DNA from: Singulisphaera acidiphila DSM 18658
GTDB taxonomy: Bacteria > Planctomycetota > Planctomycetia > Isosphaerales > Isosphaeraceae
Assembly (NCBI RefSeq): GCF_000242455.2
Contig: NC_019892.1
Span: forward strand, 6,706,744 to 6,770,743
Length of the DNA stretch: 64,000 nucleotides
Reading direction: 5' to 3'
Made by a program: the position numbers and the translations under genes
In this document: positions 36,390-44,780 of the stretch, piece by piece
Layout: every line of letters begins with the position of its first letter
Position numbering within the stretch: the first letter of the stretch is position 1
The notes under the pieces: generated by a model
What the model was told of the DNA's origin: nothing
Seen by the model: the letters and a program-made list of their open reading frames with translations, nothing else
The model's database searches: none

Positions 36390-36860
36390 TTGCGGTCCTC
36401 AATGACCCTTGGCCGATCGGGGACGGAGTTCAACCCTTTGGGATCCATCGAAATCTTCGACCATACTGCCGACGTTGGGCTCAAAGTTCGGGGCAATGAT
36501 CTCAACGACCTGTTTCGAACCGCCGCGCAGGGGGTGTTCGACTATATTGTCGTCAATCGCCACGACGTTCGCATCGAACGGCGCGACGCGCTGTCCCTCG
36601 AGGCCGATTCACCCAGCGAATTGCTCACGACCTGGCTCAACGACCTGATCTACCGGTTCGAGACCGAACATCGGCTCTTCGTCGAATATGATGTGACCGT
36701 GGCCGAGGATGGCCGTAGTCTGCGCGCCGAAATCGGTGGTGAACCGATCGATCATGATCGGCATATTCTCGATCACGAGGTCAAGGCCGTCACCCACCAT
36801 GGCCTCGCGCTTGACCGCGTCGGCGAAGAGTGGGTGGCGGAAATGATCCTCGATATCTGA
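36390..36860 (+). CDS. Archease-family protein
   Basis: A protein of 156 residues from TTG 36390, with GAGG five bases upstream; ATG 36402 is the alternative, with a poorer ribosome site. The opening IEIFDHTADVGLKVRG, the middle LLTTWLNDLIYRFETEH and the end VKAVTHHGLALDRVGEEWVAEMILDI match archease throughout, including the conserved Asp residues that bind metal. Archease activates the RNA ligase RtcB by helping its guanylylation. No rtcB is in this window, although the two genes are often neighbours. Confidence 0.92.
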   Translation: MRSSMTLGRSGTEFNPLGSIEIFDHTADVGLKVRGNDLNDLFRTAAQGVFDYIVVNRHDVRIERRDALSLEADSPSELLTTWLNDLIYRFETEHRLFVEYDVTVAEDGRSLRAEIGGEPIDHDRHILDHEVKAVTHHGLALDRVGEEWVAEMILDI

Positions 36861-36900
36861 GAGTGATCGCGGGTGAGGAGTGACGGCAATGCGGTCGAGT

Positions 36901-37875
36901 TTAGACCGGCTCGATGGCAAGCTCATGTTGCTGGATAAAGGCGTCAGCCTCAGTGCGGGTGAAGACCCCTGCCGTGGTTCCGATCGCGCGGACGCAGCTC
37001 GCACCCACTGCGCTGGCGAGTTTCAGGCAATCGAGGGTGGAAAGACCATCGATCAAGCCGGCAATGTAGCCGGCATCGAAGGCATCCCCGCCGCCGGAGC
37101 CGTCGAGGTAGGTGACCGGGTAGGTTCCGAGGCGAACGCGAAGTGAGTCGGAGACGACCACCGCACCCCGGTCGCCACAGGTGATGGCCACACAACCGGC
37201 GCCGAGGTCGCGGAAGGCGAGCGCCTGGCGAACCGGATCGGTTTCGCCCAGGATGAATGCCGCTTCATCAGTATTCGGCAAGAAGACGTCGGTCTCGGGC
37301 AGGACGGCGCGCAGGTGTCGGAGGTAATCGCCGGGGCCGGGGGTCACGACATCGAGCACGGTGACGGTCCCTGCCTTCCTCGCGCGGGAGAACCGTTCGG
37401 CCAGAGCCGCCGCGTGGAGGCCGGGGAGGACCAGATAGCCGCCGACGTAAAGGACGCGCGGAGGATGATCGACCAGGAGGGGGTCGATGTCCGAGGCCGA
37501 CAGACCTTTGTTGGCGCCGAAGGAATGGACGAAGCGGCGATCCTGTCCCTTCACGTTGATGATCAGGGTCTGACTGGTCGCGCGTGTGGGATCGATCGAC
37601 AGGGCGCGCACATCAACGCCGTTGGCGACCAGTGTCTCGGCGACGAAGCGGCCGAAAGCGTCGTCACCGACCTTACCGCAGATCGCCGTGCGAACCCCGA
37701 GTTTGGCCAGGGCGATCGCGGCATTCGAGGCGCAGCCGCCAATATTCAAGATCAGGTCGTCGGCCGCCACCAGCTCACCGGCGGCGGGAACGTGTGAGAT
37801 CGGTGTGCAGAGATGGTCGGCGACCACGATCCCCGCGCAGACTACCGGGCAAGCACTTGTTGACTTCGTCGACAC
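36901..37875 (-). CDS. PfkB-family carbohydrate kinase
   Basis: A protein of 324 residues from GTG 37875 (GGGGAG about nine bases upstream). PfkB signature 1 appears as NIGGCASNAAIALAKLG. Signature 2 is DGSGGGDAFDAGYIAGL, with the catalytic Asp in GGGDAF; the usual DTTGAGD is altered to DGSGGGD. It phosphorylates a sugar or nucleoside in the cytoplasm; family members include ribokinase, fructokinase and adenosine kinase, and the substrate is not readable here. Convergent with the archease gene; it lies downstream of ftsH on the same strand, with a hairpin between them. Confidence 0.9.
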   Translation of the reverse strand: MSTKSTSACPVVCAGIVVADHLCTPISHVPAAGELVAADDLILNIGGCASNAAIALAKLGVRTAICGKVGDDAFGRFVAETLVANGVDVRALSIDPTRATSQTLIINVKGQDRRFVHSFGANKGLSASDIDPLLVDHPPRVLYVGGYLVLPGLHAAALAERFSRARKAGTVTVLDVVTPGPGDYLRHLRAVLPETDVFLPNTDEAAFILGETDPVRQALAFRDLGAGCVAITCGDRGAVVVSDSLRVRLGTYPVTYLDGSGGGDAFDAGYIAGLIDGLSTLDCLKLASAVGASCVRAIGTTAGVFTRTEADAFIQQHELAIEPV

Positions 37876-37917
37876 AGCGATCGGCTCCCCAACCTATCGA
37901 TCGACCGGGCATCTCCT

Positions 37918-37945
37918 CACGGTCGGAGTCGGAACTCCGACCGTG
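37918..37945. terminator. Perfect 12-bp hairpin between ftsH and the PfkB kinase gene
   Basis: CACGGTCGGAGT (37918-37929) pairs with ACTCCGACCGTG (37934-37945) over a four-base loop. There is no T tract on either side, so it may be a rho-linked terminator, an mRNA 3' stabiliser for ftsH, or a leader structure of the kinase gene. Confidence 0.5.
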
Positions 37946-37992
37946 GGGAGAGAGTCTACCAGAGAGGCAGGAGTGTCCCTAGGCTTTCCCGA

Positions 37993-40059
37993 TCAAACCG
38001 GGTTGTCGAGCGATGCGGCAACCTCATCACCGGCCACGTTCGTCGGCGGACCGGCTCGTTTGCCGATCAATTCCTCGATCTCGGAGACGCTCAGTACCTC
38101 GCGTTCGATCAAGGCTTCAGTCAAGCGCTCGAGGTCTTCACGGTGATCTTCGAGCATGTGGAACGCACGCTCGTCGGCCTCGCGAAGGATCCGCGCAACC
38201 TCCTCGTCGATGACCTGCGCGGTGTGCTCGGAGTGGTCGCGGGTCTCACTCATCTCACGACCGAGGAACGGGTGTTCTTCCGAGGCTCGGAAGAAGACAG
38301 GACCGATCCGTTCGCTCATTCCCCACTGCGTGACCATCATCCGGGCCAATCGAGTCGCCTGCTTGAGGTCTTCGGCTGCTCCCGTCGTCAGATCCGAGTA
38401 GATCAAGCGTTCGGCTGCGCGCCCGCCCAGCAGGACGGCGAGCTTGGCGTCGACCTGGCTCTCGCTATACCCGAGCCGATCCTCTTCGGGGAGGAACTGG
38501 GTGACCCCCAATGCACGGCCGCGAGGGATGATCGTCACCTTATGGACCGGGTCGGTGTTCGGAGAGAGCCAGCCGACCAGGGCGTGCCCGATCTCGTGGT
38601 AGGCCGTGGCGCGCTTGTCCTTCTCGGTGATGAACTCCTCGCGCTTGGCCCCCATGATGATCTTGTCGCGGGCTGCGTCGAAGTCGGCCATGTCGACCTG
38701 GTTCTTGTCTTCGCGGGTGGCCAGCAGGGCCGCCTCGTTGACCAGGTTGGCCAGGTCGGCTCCGCTCATCCCGACGGTTCCCCGGGCAATCCCTTCCAGG
38801 TCGACGTCGGAGTCGAGCGGAATGTTGCGGCTGTGAACCTTGAGAATCGCGAGGCGCCCCTTCTTCGTCGGTCGATCGACCGTGACGTGCCGGTCGAAGC
38901 GGCCAGGACGGAGCAAGGCGGGGTCGAGCACGTCGGGACGGTTGGTTGCCGCCAACACGATCACGCTCTCGTTCGGAGAGAACCCATCCATCTCGGTGAG
39001 GATCTGGTTGAGGGTCTGCTCGCGTTCGTCGTGTCCCCCTCCCAGGCCTGCGCCTCGGACTCGGCCGACGGCGTCGATTTCATCGATGAACAGGATGCAA
39101 GGACTGCTTTCCTTGGCCGTCTTGAACATGTCGCGGACCCGGCTGGCACCGACGCCCACGAACATCTGGATGAACTCGGACCCGGAGATCGAGAAGAAGG
39201 GAACCCCGGCTTCCCCGGCGACGGCGCGGGCCAGCAGCGTCTTGCCCGACCCGGGAGGGCCGATCAGCAGGACCCCCTTGGGAATCCGACCGCCGAGCCG
39301 CTGGAACTTCTCGGGATTCTTGAGGAACTCGACGATCTCCTGCAACTCGCTCTTGGCGTTCTCGAGTCCGGCGACTTCGTCGAACGTGGTCCTTTGCTTC
39401 GACTTATCGTGGCGTTTTGCCGGACTCTTGACGAAGCTTCCGAGGATCCCCCCGTCAAACTGGTCGCGAGCCCGCCTCATCATGAAGTAGACGAGGCCGA
39501 GGATGAGAAACGTCGGCAGCAGGAACGTGACCCAGATCAGGGTGTTGGCCGTATTCGGCGGCTGAATGTCAATCTTGACGGATTCCTGAGCCGGCTTGCT
39601 CTCCTTCTCAGCCGGCTTGCTCTCCTTCTCAGCCGGCTTGTTCCCCTTCTCATCCGGCTGACTCGCCTTCTCCGGCTTGGCGCCAAGCTTGTTCACGATG
39701 TCATTGATCGCTTGCTCGGAAGGGAAGTTCACAACGAACTTCGTAATCGGCGTTGGCAATGCGCCCGAGGGATTGGGCATCGTGGCCGACGGATAGAGTT
39801 GTTTCGTGCGGAGTTCACCGCGCGCTTCCCCCCCTTGGATCGACAGCGACTTGATGTTGCCGTCCTGGACCTGGTCCAGGAAGAAGGGGATGTAGCTGAC
39901 CGTGGTCTCGGGTTTGGACGAGAGCTGCCAGAAGATCAAGGCGAATCCGACAATAAGCAAGAGCCAAAGCCAGGGCGGAGTGGGAGACCCACCGGCCGCG
40001 TTGGGCTTGCGGCCGCCCGCGGATCGTCGGGAAGGTTCTTGCGGAGGTCGACTCTCCAT
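37993..40059 (-). CDS. ftsH: ATP-dependent zinc metalloprotease FtsH
   Basis: A protein of 688 residues from ATG 40059. Two membrane segments (about 29-46 and 172-194) flank a periplasmic domain. The AAA domain has Walker A GPPGSGKT (267-274), Walker B ILFIDEIDAVG (322-332) and the second region of homology (ATNRPDVLDPALLRPGRFDR). The protease zinc site is HEIGH (488-492), with the third ligand further on in the LLGGRAAERLIYSDLTTGA region. It degrades membrane and unstable cytoplasmic proteins. Odd: the periplasmic domain carries a tandem repeat of KPAEKES units (about 138-160) encoded by 21-bp DNA repeats. Confidence 0.97.
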   Translation of the reverse strand: MESRPPQEPSRRSAGGRKPNAAGGSPTPPWLWLLLIVGFALIFWQLSSKPETTVSYIPFFLDQVQDGNIKSLSIQGGEARGELRTKQLYPSATMPNPSGALPTPITKFVVNFPSEQAINDIVNKLGAKPEKASQPDEKGNKPAEKESKPAEKESKPAQESVKIDIQPPNTANTLIWVTFLLPTFLILGLVYFMMRRARDQFDGGILGSFVKSPAKRHDKSKQRTTFDEVAGLENAKSELQEIVEFLKNPEKFQRLGGRIPKGVLLIGPPGSGKTLLARAVAGEAGVPFFSISGSEFIQMFVGVGASRVRDMFKTAKESSPCILFIDEIDAVGRVRGAGLGGGHDEREQTLNQILTEMDGFSPNESVIVLAATNRPDVLDPALLRPGRFDRHVTVDRPTKKGRLAILKVHSRNIPLDSDVDLEGIARGTVGMSGADLANLVNEAALLATREDKNQVDMADFDAARDKIIMGAKREEFITEKDKRATAYHEIGHALVGWLSPNTDPVHKVTIIPRGRALGVTQFLPEEDRLGYSESQVDAKLAVLLGGRAAERLIYSDLTTGAAEDLKQATRLARMMVTQWGMSERIGPVFFRASEEHPFLGREMSETRDHSEHTAQVIDEEVARILREADERAFHMLEDHREDLERLTEALIEREVLSVSEIEELIGKRAGPPTNVAGDEVAASLDNPV
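39590..39673. repeat. Four imperfect 21-bp tandem repeats inside ftsH
   Basis: The unit GCCGGCTTGCTCTCCTTCTC (then A) begins at 39590 and repeats at 39611, with degenerate copies at 39632 and 39653. It keeps the reading frame and encodes KPAEKES-type heptapeptides in the periplasmic part of FtsH. Copy number may vary between strains. Confidence 0.85.
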
Positions 40060-40357
40060 ACGATCTCAATTCCCAAAAGAAAAAATCTTCCCGAACGATT
40101 TGTCGCGGCATGGGCATCGCATCCCGATTGCCGCCGTCAGGGTATTGTAGCGGAAATATTCCGAAAATTCAGGATCAATCGAACGGCGATCGACCCCAAC
40201 TTCATTTGTCCCTCATCTGAAGTCCACCGACAAGGGGCGCGGCTGGGGCCGAATCGCGTTCTTTCCGTCGAATTCCGATCCCGACTTGCGACATCGGGAC
40301 CCACCCATCAGTGACGAAAAAAAAAGCGGAGGTTCGCGCCCAAACCGCGGCTCAGCA

Positions 40358-41386
40358 TTAACCGTGAATGGACTCGAGCCATTTTTCGCAATCGATCGCA
40401 GCGGCGCAGCCCGACCCGGCTGCCGTGATGGCCTGTCGGTAATGCGTATCCACGACGTCGCCAGCGGCGAAGACCCCTTCTACGCTTGTCGCGGTGCCGA
40501 AGTTCACCAGTTGGTCGCGGAGTCCTTCGGGAGCGGGAGTCCCTTTCCAGGCCAGGGCGGTGGGGGTCAGGATGTAGCCGTCGGGCGTCATCGCGAGCTT
40601 CTCACGGAAGATGGTGGAATTCGGGGTGTGGCCGATCGCCAGGAAGAGGCCGTCGACCGTAATATCGCGAGTCGCCCCGGCCTTCCCGTCGAGCGAAGTC
40701 AGCCGGACCCCGGTCAACGAACGATGGGGTTCGTCGACGCCCAGGTAGGAATGAACCCCGGAGTTCCACGCGTATTCGACCTTCGGATTCTCGAAGATCC
40801 GCTTCTGCATGATCTTCGAGGCGCGAAGCGCGTCGCGGCGATGGATGAGGGTCACTTTCGCCGCGTAACGGGTGAGGAAGTTGGCCTCCTCGACCGCCGA
40901 GTCGCCTCCACCGACGACCGCAACCTGCTTGCCGCGGTACAAGGCACCGTCGCAGGTGGCGCAGGTGCTCAGGCCATAGCCCATGTAGTGCATCTCTTTA
41001 TCAAGGCCGAGCGTCCGGGCCGAAGCGCCCGTGGCCACGATCACGGCGTCGGCGGTATATTCCGCCGTGGCCGCCTCGGGATCCTTGGGATCCGTGGAGG
41101 TCTTGACCCGAAACGGACGCTGGGTGAAATCGACTTCGGTCACCGTCTCGTACCGGCAGTCCGCGCCGAATTTCTGAGCCTGCTTTCGCATCAACTCCAT
41201 CAACTCGGGCCCGAGAACTCCTTCCGGAAATCCAGGGAAATTCTCGACGACCGTCGTCCATGTCAATTGGCCGCCCGGCTCGTGTCCCTCGAGGACGAGG
41301 GGCGAGAGATTGGCCCGCGCTGTGTAGAGGGCGGAAGTCAATCCCGCAGAGCCTGACCCAATGACAATCACCCGTGAATGGGACAT
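40358..41386 (-). CDS. trxB: Thioredoxin reductase
   Basis: A protein of 342 residues from ATG 41386 with GAGG five to six bases upstream. FAD binding: VIVIGSGSAGLTSALYTARA. The redox centre is CATCDG. NADPH binding: VAVVGGGDSAVEEANFLT, with HRRDALRASKIM after it for NADPH selectivity. The end AAGDVVDTHYRQAITAAGSG is the second FAD motif. It is slightly longer than E. coli TrxB because of a short insert (STDPKDPEAATAEYT). It reduces thioredoxin, which in turn serves the BCP peroxiredoxin encoded nearby. Confidence 0.96.
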   Translation of the reverse strand: MSHSRVIVIGSGSAGLTSALYTARANLSPLVLEGHEPGGQLTWTTVVENFPGFPEGVLGPELMELMRKQAQKFGADCRYETVTEVDFTQRPFRVKTSTDPKDPEAATAEYTADAVIVATGASARTLGLDKEMHYMGYGLSTCATCDGALYRGKQVAVVGGGDSAVEEANFLTRYAAKVTLIHRRDALRASKIMQKRIFENPKVEYAWNSGVHSYLGVDEPHRSLTGVRLTSLDGKAGATRDITVDGLFLAIGHTPNSTIFREKLAMTPDGYILTPTALAWKGTPAPEGLRDQLVNFGTATSVEGVFAAGDVVDTHYRQAITAAGSGCAAAIDCEKWLESIHG

Positions 41387-41894
41387 CGTTTCCTCGCCAG
41401 AGGCAGACCGTCCGCGACGGAAGTACCCCCTCCGCCGACAGTCTTCAAACTCATTATTCGCACTATGCTGCCAAAAATCGCGGCGCTGTCCAGCACAGAC
41501 CGTAATTCTCTGTCCCGGAAACCGGTGACTGAGTCATTGAGAGTGAGACGGTCGAGGCACCCCACACCGTTGCGGATCGCGGGGGCCGCTCTCGAGGTCA
41601 CAAACAACGACCCGACAGTATTGAATACGAAAAGGCCAGCGCACGGCAACCCGTCGATGATTGTAGGCAGGGTGCAATGGTTCCCCTGAGACGGTCCCCA
41701 TGCAGGAATCCAAGGGGTTCTGTCTGGGAGGAACAGAATGAGAAAGGGGAAGGCCGAGGTGAGAAAATCGGCTGAGTTCAATCTGGGCGAGACTTGTAAC
41801 CTAGGTTACTCAGGAGAGACAACGCCCCCAGGGCCGGAGTTGTCGATCAGAGCGTGATGGAAACGTGGGTGACGTCCCCCGAAGGAATTGCACC
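41387..41894. other. Intergenic stretch before csrA
   Basis: A 508-bp gap between divergent trxB and csrA. Frames on either strand have unbiased composition and no ribosome sites. Promoters for both genes should lie here. A long 5' leader for csrA is possible. Confidence 0.4.
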
Positions 41895-42188
41895 ATGCTG
41901 GTGTTGACGCGGAAATTGATGGAAAAACTCTTCATTGGTGACGACATTTGCGTGACCGTCGTCCGCCTCGAAGGGGGACAGGTACGCTTAGGCATCGAAG
42001 CACCACGCGAAATTGCCGTGGTCCGCGCGGAATTAGTTCCCGAGCGGAGAGCAATAACTCAGAAAGCGTCAGCCCGCCCCTTGGTGGGGATTCGCGCTGG
42101 AGCCGGAGCCAGTGCCGGCACCGAGATCAGGTCTCAATCAGTCGGGGCACATGGAATCGGTAACCGACGCCCCGGACGGTCTCAATAA
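41895..42188 (+). CDS. csrA: Carbon storage regulator CsrA with a long carboxyl extension
   Basis: A protein of 97 residues from ATG 41895 (AAGGA eight bases upstream). The core is complete: MLVLTRKLMEKLFIGDDICV, VVRLEGGQVRLGIEAPREI with the RNA-binding GxxRLGI(E/D)AP segment, then AVVRAELVPE where the conserved RxE/Y region ends. CsrA dimers bind GGA motifs in mRNA leaders and repress translation. Most family members end at 60-75 residues. Here about 35 extra residues rich in A, G, S and R follow, and the last 62 bp lie antisense over the end of phoB. Confidence 0.9.
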   Translation: MLVLTRKLMEKLFIGDDICVTVVRLEGGQVRLGIEAPREIAVVRAELVPERRAITQKASARPLVGIRAGAGASAGTEIRSQSVGAHGIGNRRPGRSQ

Positions 42189-42834
42189 GATCGGCCGCGT
42201 CGCCCAGCTTTTTCCGCAAGCTCTTGATATGGACGTCGATGGTCCGCTCGAGGACCACGGCGTCTTCCCCAATCGCGGCGTCCATCAGCTCGTAGCGGGT
42301 GAAGGCGCGGCCAGCCTGTCGGAGCAGGACTTCGAGGAGACGAAACTCCGTCGGCGTCAGCGGCAATTCCTCCCCTTGGTAGAGTGCGCGGTGGCCATGC
42401 CGGTCGATGGCCACTCCCTGACTCTCGATCAAGGTGCCGTTGGTCGGTTCTTCCTTGGACTGACGCCGCCGCAGTTCTTTCTTGATCCGCTCAATCAGGA
42501 TTTTGACGCTGTACGGCTTGGTCACGTAATCGTCGGCTCCGACGGCGAAGCCGACCAGTTCGTCGGTTTCCTCAGCCTTCGCCGTGACCATGACGATCGG
42601 GATCTCCCGGGTCCGGGCACCGTTGCGAAGCTCGCGGCAGACCTCCAGCCCGGGCTTCACCGGCAGCATCAGGTCGAGCACGATCAGGTCGGGAAGCTTC
42701 AACTGGGCTTGCCGCAGACCATCCTGGCCATCGTGAGCCGTCAGGACCTCGAACCCCTCGCGTTCGAGGTTCGCGGCGAGGACTTCCACGAGCGCACGCT
42801 CGTCTTCCACAATCAAAATCTTGGCTTTGGGCAT
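42127..42834 (-). CDS. phoB: Phosphate regulon response regulator PhoB
   Basis: A protein of 235 residues. Receiver domain at 1-120 with the acidic pair in VEDERAL, the phospho-acceptor Asp54 in LIVLDLMLP and the conserved Lys in YVTKPYS. OmpR-type winged helix at 135-235 (LTPTEFRLLEVLLRQAGRAF, RTIDVHIKSLRKKLGD, IETVRGVGYRF). It activates phosphate-starvation genes when phosphorylated by PhoR. It is the last gene of the leftward phoR-pstSCAB-phoB cluster, and its stop overlaps the end of csrA coming from the other side. Confidence 0.93.
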   Translation of the reverse strand: MPKAKILIVEDERALVEVLAANLEREGFEVLTAHDGQDGLRQAQLKLPDLIVLDLMLPVKPGLEVCRELRNGARTREIPIVMVTAKAEETDELVGFAVGADDYVTKPYSVKILIERIKKELRRRQSKEEPTNGTLIESQGVAIDRHGHRALYQGEELPLTPTEFRLLEVLLRQAGRAFTRYELMDAAIGEDAVVLERTIDVHIKSLRKKLGDAADLIETVRGVGYRFHVPRLIET

Positions 42835-42963
42835 GGGCGGCGGGACCCGTTGGGTCTATCGATCTTGAGCGTTGAGCGACCTACTTATTTTCACGATCCT
42901 CGATGTCACTGGTGTGTGGAATTTGAGAAAAAACGGTGAAGAATCCGTGATTTGATCGCCCGA

Positions 42964-43821
42964 TCAACCGATCCGCCCGGTGATGTACGCCTCGGTTCGC
43001 GGGTCCTTGGGGTTGGTGAAGAGGAGGTCGGTCGCGCTGAATTCAGCGATCACACCGGTCCGGTGCCCATCCTTGGCGGTTTCGTCGAGCATCAGGCAGG
43101 CGGTCAGGTCGCTGACGCGACGGGCCTGCTGCATGTTGTGGGTGACGATGACGATCGTGTACTCGTCTTTGAGGTCGTCCATCAGGTCTTCGACGCGCGC
43201 GGTGGAGATCGGGTCGAGGGCCGAACAGGGCTCGTCCATCAGAATGACTTCGGGTTCGACGGCCAGGGTGCGCGCGATACAGAGTCGTTGTTGCTGGCCT
43301 CCGGAGAGTTCCAGGCCCGAGCGGTGGAGCTTGTTCTTGACCTCGTCCCAGAGCGCAGCGCGGCGGAGCGAACGCTCGACGAGCTCGTCCATGTCGCCGC
43401 GATAGCCGTTGATCCTTGCGCCCCAGGCGACGTTTTGGTAAACGCTCTTGGGGAACGGGTTCGGCTTCTGGAAGACCATGCCGATCCGTCGACGGAGCGC
43501 GACCGGGTCGGTGCCCGGCTCGGTGATGTTTTCGCCGTCGAACTGGACCTCGCCCTCCATCTTGGCGCCGGGAATCAGGTCGTTCATTCGGTTGAAGCAG
43601 CGGAGCAGGGTGCTCTTACCGCATCCTGAGGGGCCGATCAAGGCGGTGATCTGCTGCCTCGGGATTTCGATATTAATATCTTTGAGCGCGAGCGACGTCC
43701 CGTAGAAGACCCGCAAGTTTCGCGCGGCCAGGACAATCGGCTCAGGTACCGCCGTGGTCGCGGGCTGCTGTGGAGCAGGTGCAGGGACGACCGGCACGAC
43801 GGAGGATTCAGGAAGGCTCAT
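42964..43821 (-). CDS. pstB: Phosphate ABC transporter ATP-binding protein
   Basis: A protein of 285 residues from ATG 43821. About 28 P/A/V-rich residues precede the conserved ATPase core. Walker A: GPSGCGKST, followed by LLRCFNRMNDLIPGAK, which is diagnostic of PstB. Signature: LSGGQQQRLCIARTLA. Walker B: ILMDEPCSALDPIST. H-loop: VTHNMQQARRVSD. GMVFQKPNPFPKSVYQNVAW is also PstB-specific. It powers phosphate import through PstC and PstA in the inner membrane. It starts 5 bp after pstA stops. The gene that usually follows, phoU, is absent: phoB comes next, 129 bp away. Confidence 0.96.
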   Translation of the reverse strand: MSLPESSVVPVVPAPAPQQPATTAVPEPIVLAARNLRVFYGTSLALKDINIEIPRQQITALIGPSGCGKSTLLRCFNRMNDLIPGAKMEGEVQFDGENITEPGTDPVALRRRIGMVFQKPNPFPKSVYQNVAWGARINGYRGDMDELVERSLRRAALWDEVKNKLHRSGLELSGGQQQRLCIARTLAVEPEVILMDEPCSALDPISTARVEDLMDDLKDEYTIVIVTHNMQQARRVSDLTACLMLDETAKDGHRTGVIAEFSATDLLFTNPKDPRTEAYITGRIG

Positions 43822-43826
43822 GGCGA

Positions 43827-44780
43827 TTAGCCTCGGCCAGGGCGACCGTACCGGTTGCGGATGACGATGGCCGTGGCATTCATCGTCAGCAGCAGGACGA
43901 GTAGGATCAGGATCCCCCCGGCGGTCACGGTCTGGAACTGGATTTTGGGATTCTTCGCGTAATTGTAAATCTCGACCGGCAAGACGGTATAGCGGTCGAA
44001 CGGGGAATGGGGCAATACGCCGATCGAACCCGCGGCGCCGACCATCAGCAACGGGGCGGTCTCGCCGATCGCGCGAGAGAGTCCCAGGATGGTCCCGGTC
44101 AGAATGCCGGGCAAGGCCGCCGGCAAGACGTGATCGCGCACCATCTGCCAACGCGTCGCCCCCAGGGCCAACGCCGCCTGGCGGAGTGAATTCGGCACCG
44201 TTCGAAGCGCTTCCTGAGTCGCGATGACGATGACCGGCAGGACAAGCAAGCTCAGTGTCAAGCTCCCGGCCAAGAGTGTGCGACCCATCGCCAGCTCTTT
44301 CATGCCGAAGGCCCGTACGAACAGAGCCAGGCCGAGAATCCCGTAGACGATCGAGGGGACTCCCGCCAGGTTGGCGATGTTCGTCTGGATGATCCGTCGG
44401 AGCAGACCAGGGGGGGCGTACTCTTCGAGGAAGACCGCGGCACCGACGCCGACCGGGATCGCGAAGACGGCCACCAAGCCCAGCAGCCACATGCTTCCGG
44501 CAATCCCGGCCCGGAATCCGGCCAGGGTCGGGTCGCTCGACTGCGGCTTACTGGCCAGCCCCCAGAGGAGCTCGAACAAGCTGCGGGTGTTGCTTCCGAT
44601 CGCGTACCAGGGCTCAGCGCCGGGACGCCGAAGTGCCGCTGCGATCACCGCGCCGAGCACCACCGAGAGCACGACCACGCCGGTCAAGGTGGCGAGAAAG
44701 CAGGCCACACCGAAGATCGGACCCAGCAAACGCCGGGTTCGACGGTGGGGGGCATACAAAGACGACCCCGGCACGCTCAT
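43827..44780 (-). CDS. pstA: Phosphate ABC transporter permease PstA
   Basis: A protein of 317 residues with six membrane segments. The inner-membrane permease motif is TQEALRTVPNSLRQAALALG, ATRWQMVRDHVLPAALPGI, the EAA loop that contacts PstB. GSMWLLGLVAVFAIPVGVGA and VPSIVYGILGLALF are typical of PstA. The start overlaps the pstC stop by ATGA (44777-44780), so translation is coupled. Confidence 0.95.
   Translation of the reverse strand: MSVPGSSLYAPHRRTRRLLGPIFGVACFLATLTGVVVLSVVLGAVIAAALRRPGAEPWYAIGSNTRSLFELLWGLASKPQSSDPTLAGFRAGIAGSMWLLGLVAVFAIPVGVGAAVFLEEYAPPGLLRRIIQTNIANLAGVPSIVYGILGLALFVRAFGMKELAMGRTLLAGSLTLSLLVLPVIVIATQEALRTVPNSLRQAALALGATRWQMVRDHVLPAALPGILTGTILGLSRAIGETAPLLMVGAAGSIGVLPHSPFDRYTVLPVEIYNYAKNPKIQFQTVTAGGILILLVLLLTMNATAIVIRNRYGRPGRG

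Noticed and set aside
39590..39673. Possible CRISPR array
   Set aside because: The 21-bp units are contiguous with no spacers and keep the reading frame of ftsH, so they are a coding tandem repeat.
38143..40314. A 723-residue plus-strand open frame
   Set aside because: It lies antisense to ftsH, whose AAA and zinc-protease motifs are intact. High GC makes long antisense frames common here. The sequence has no recognisable motif.
41368..41781. A 137-residue minus-strand open frame upstream of trxB
   Set aside because: It overlaps the trxB start, has no ribosome site and its composition is not coding-like.
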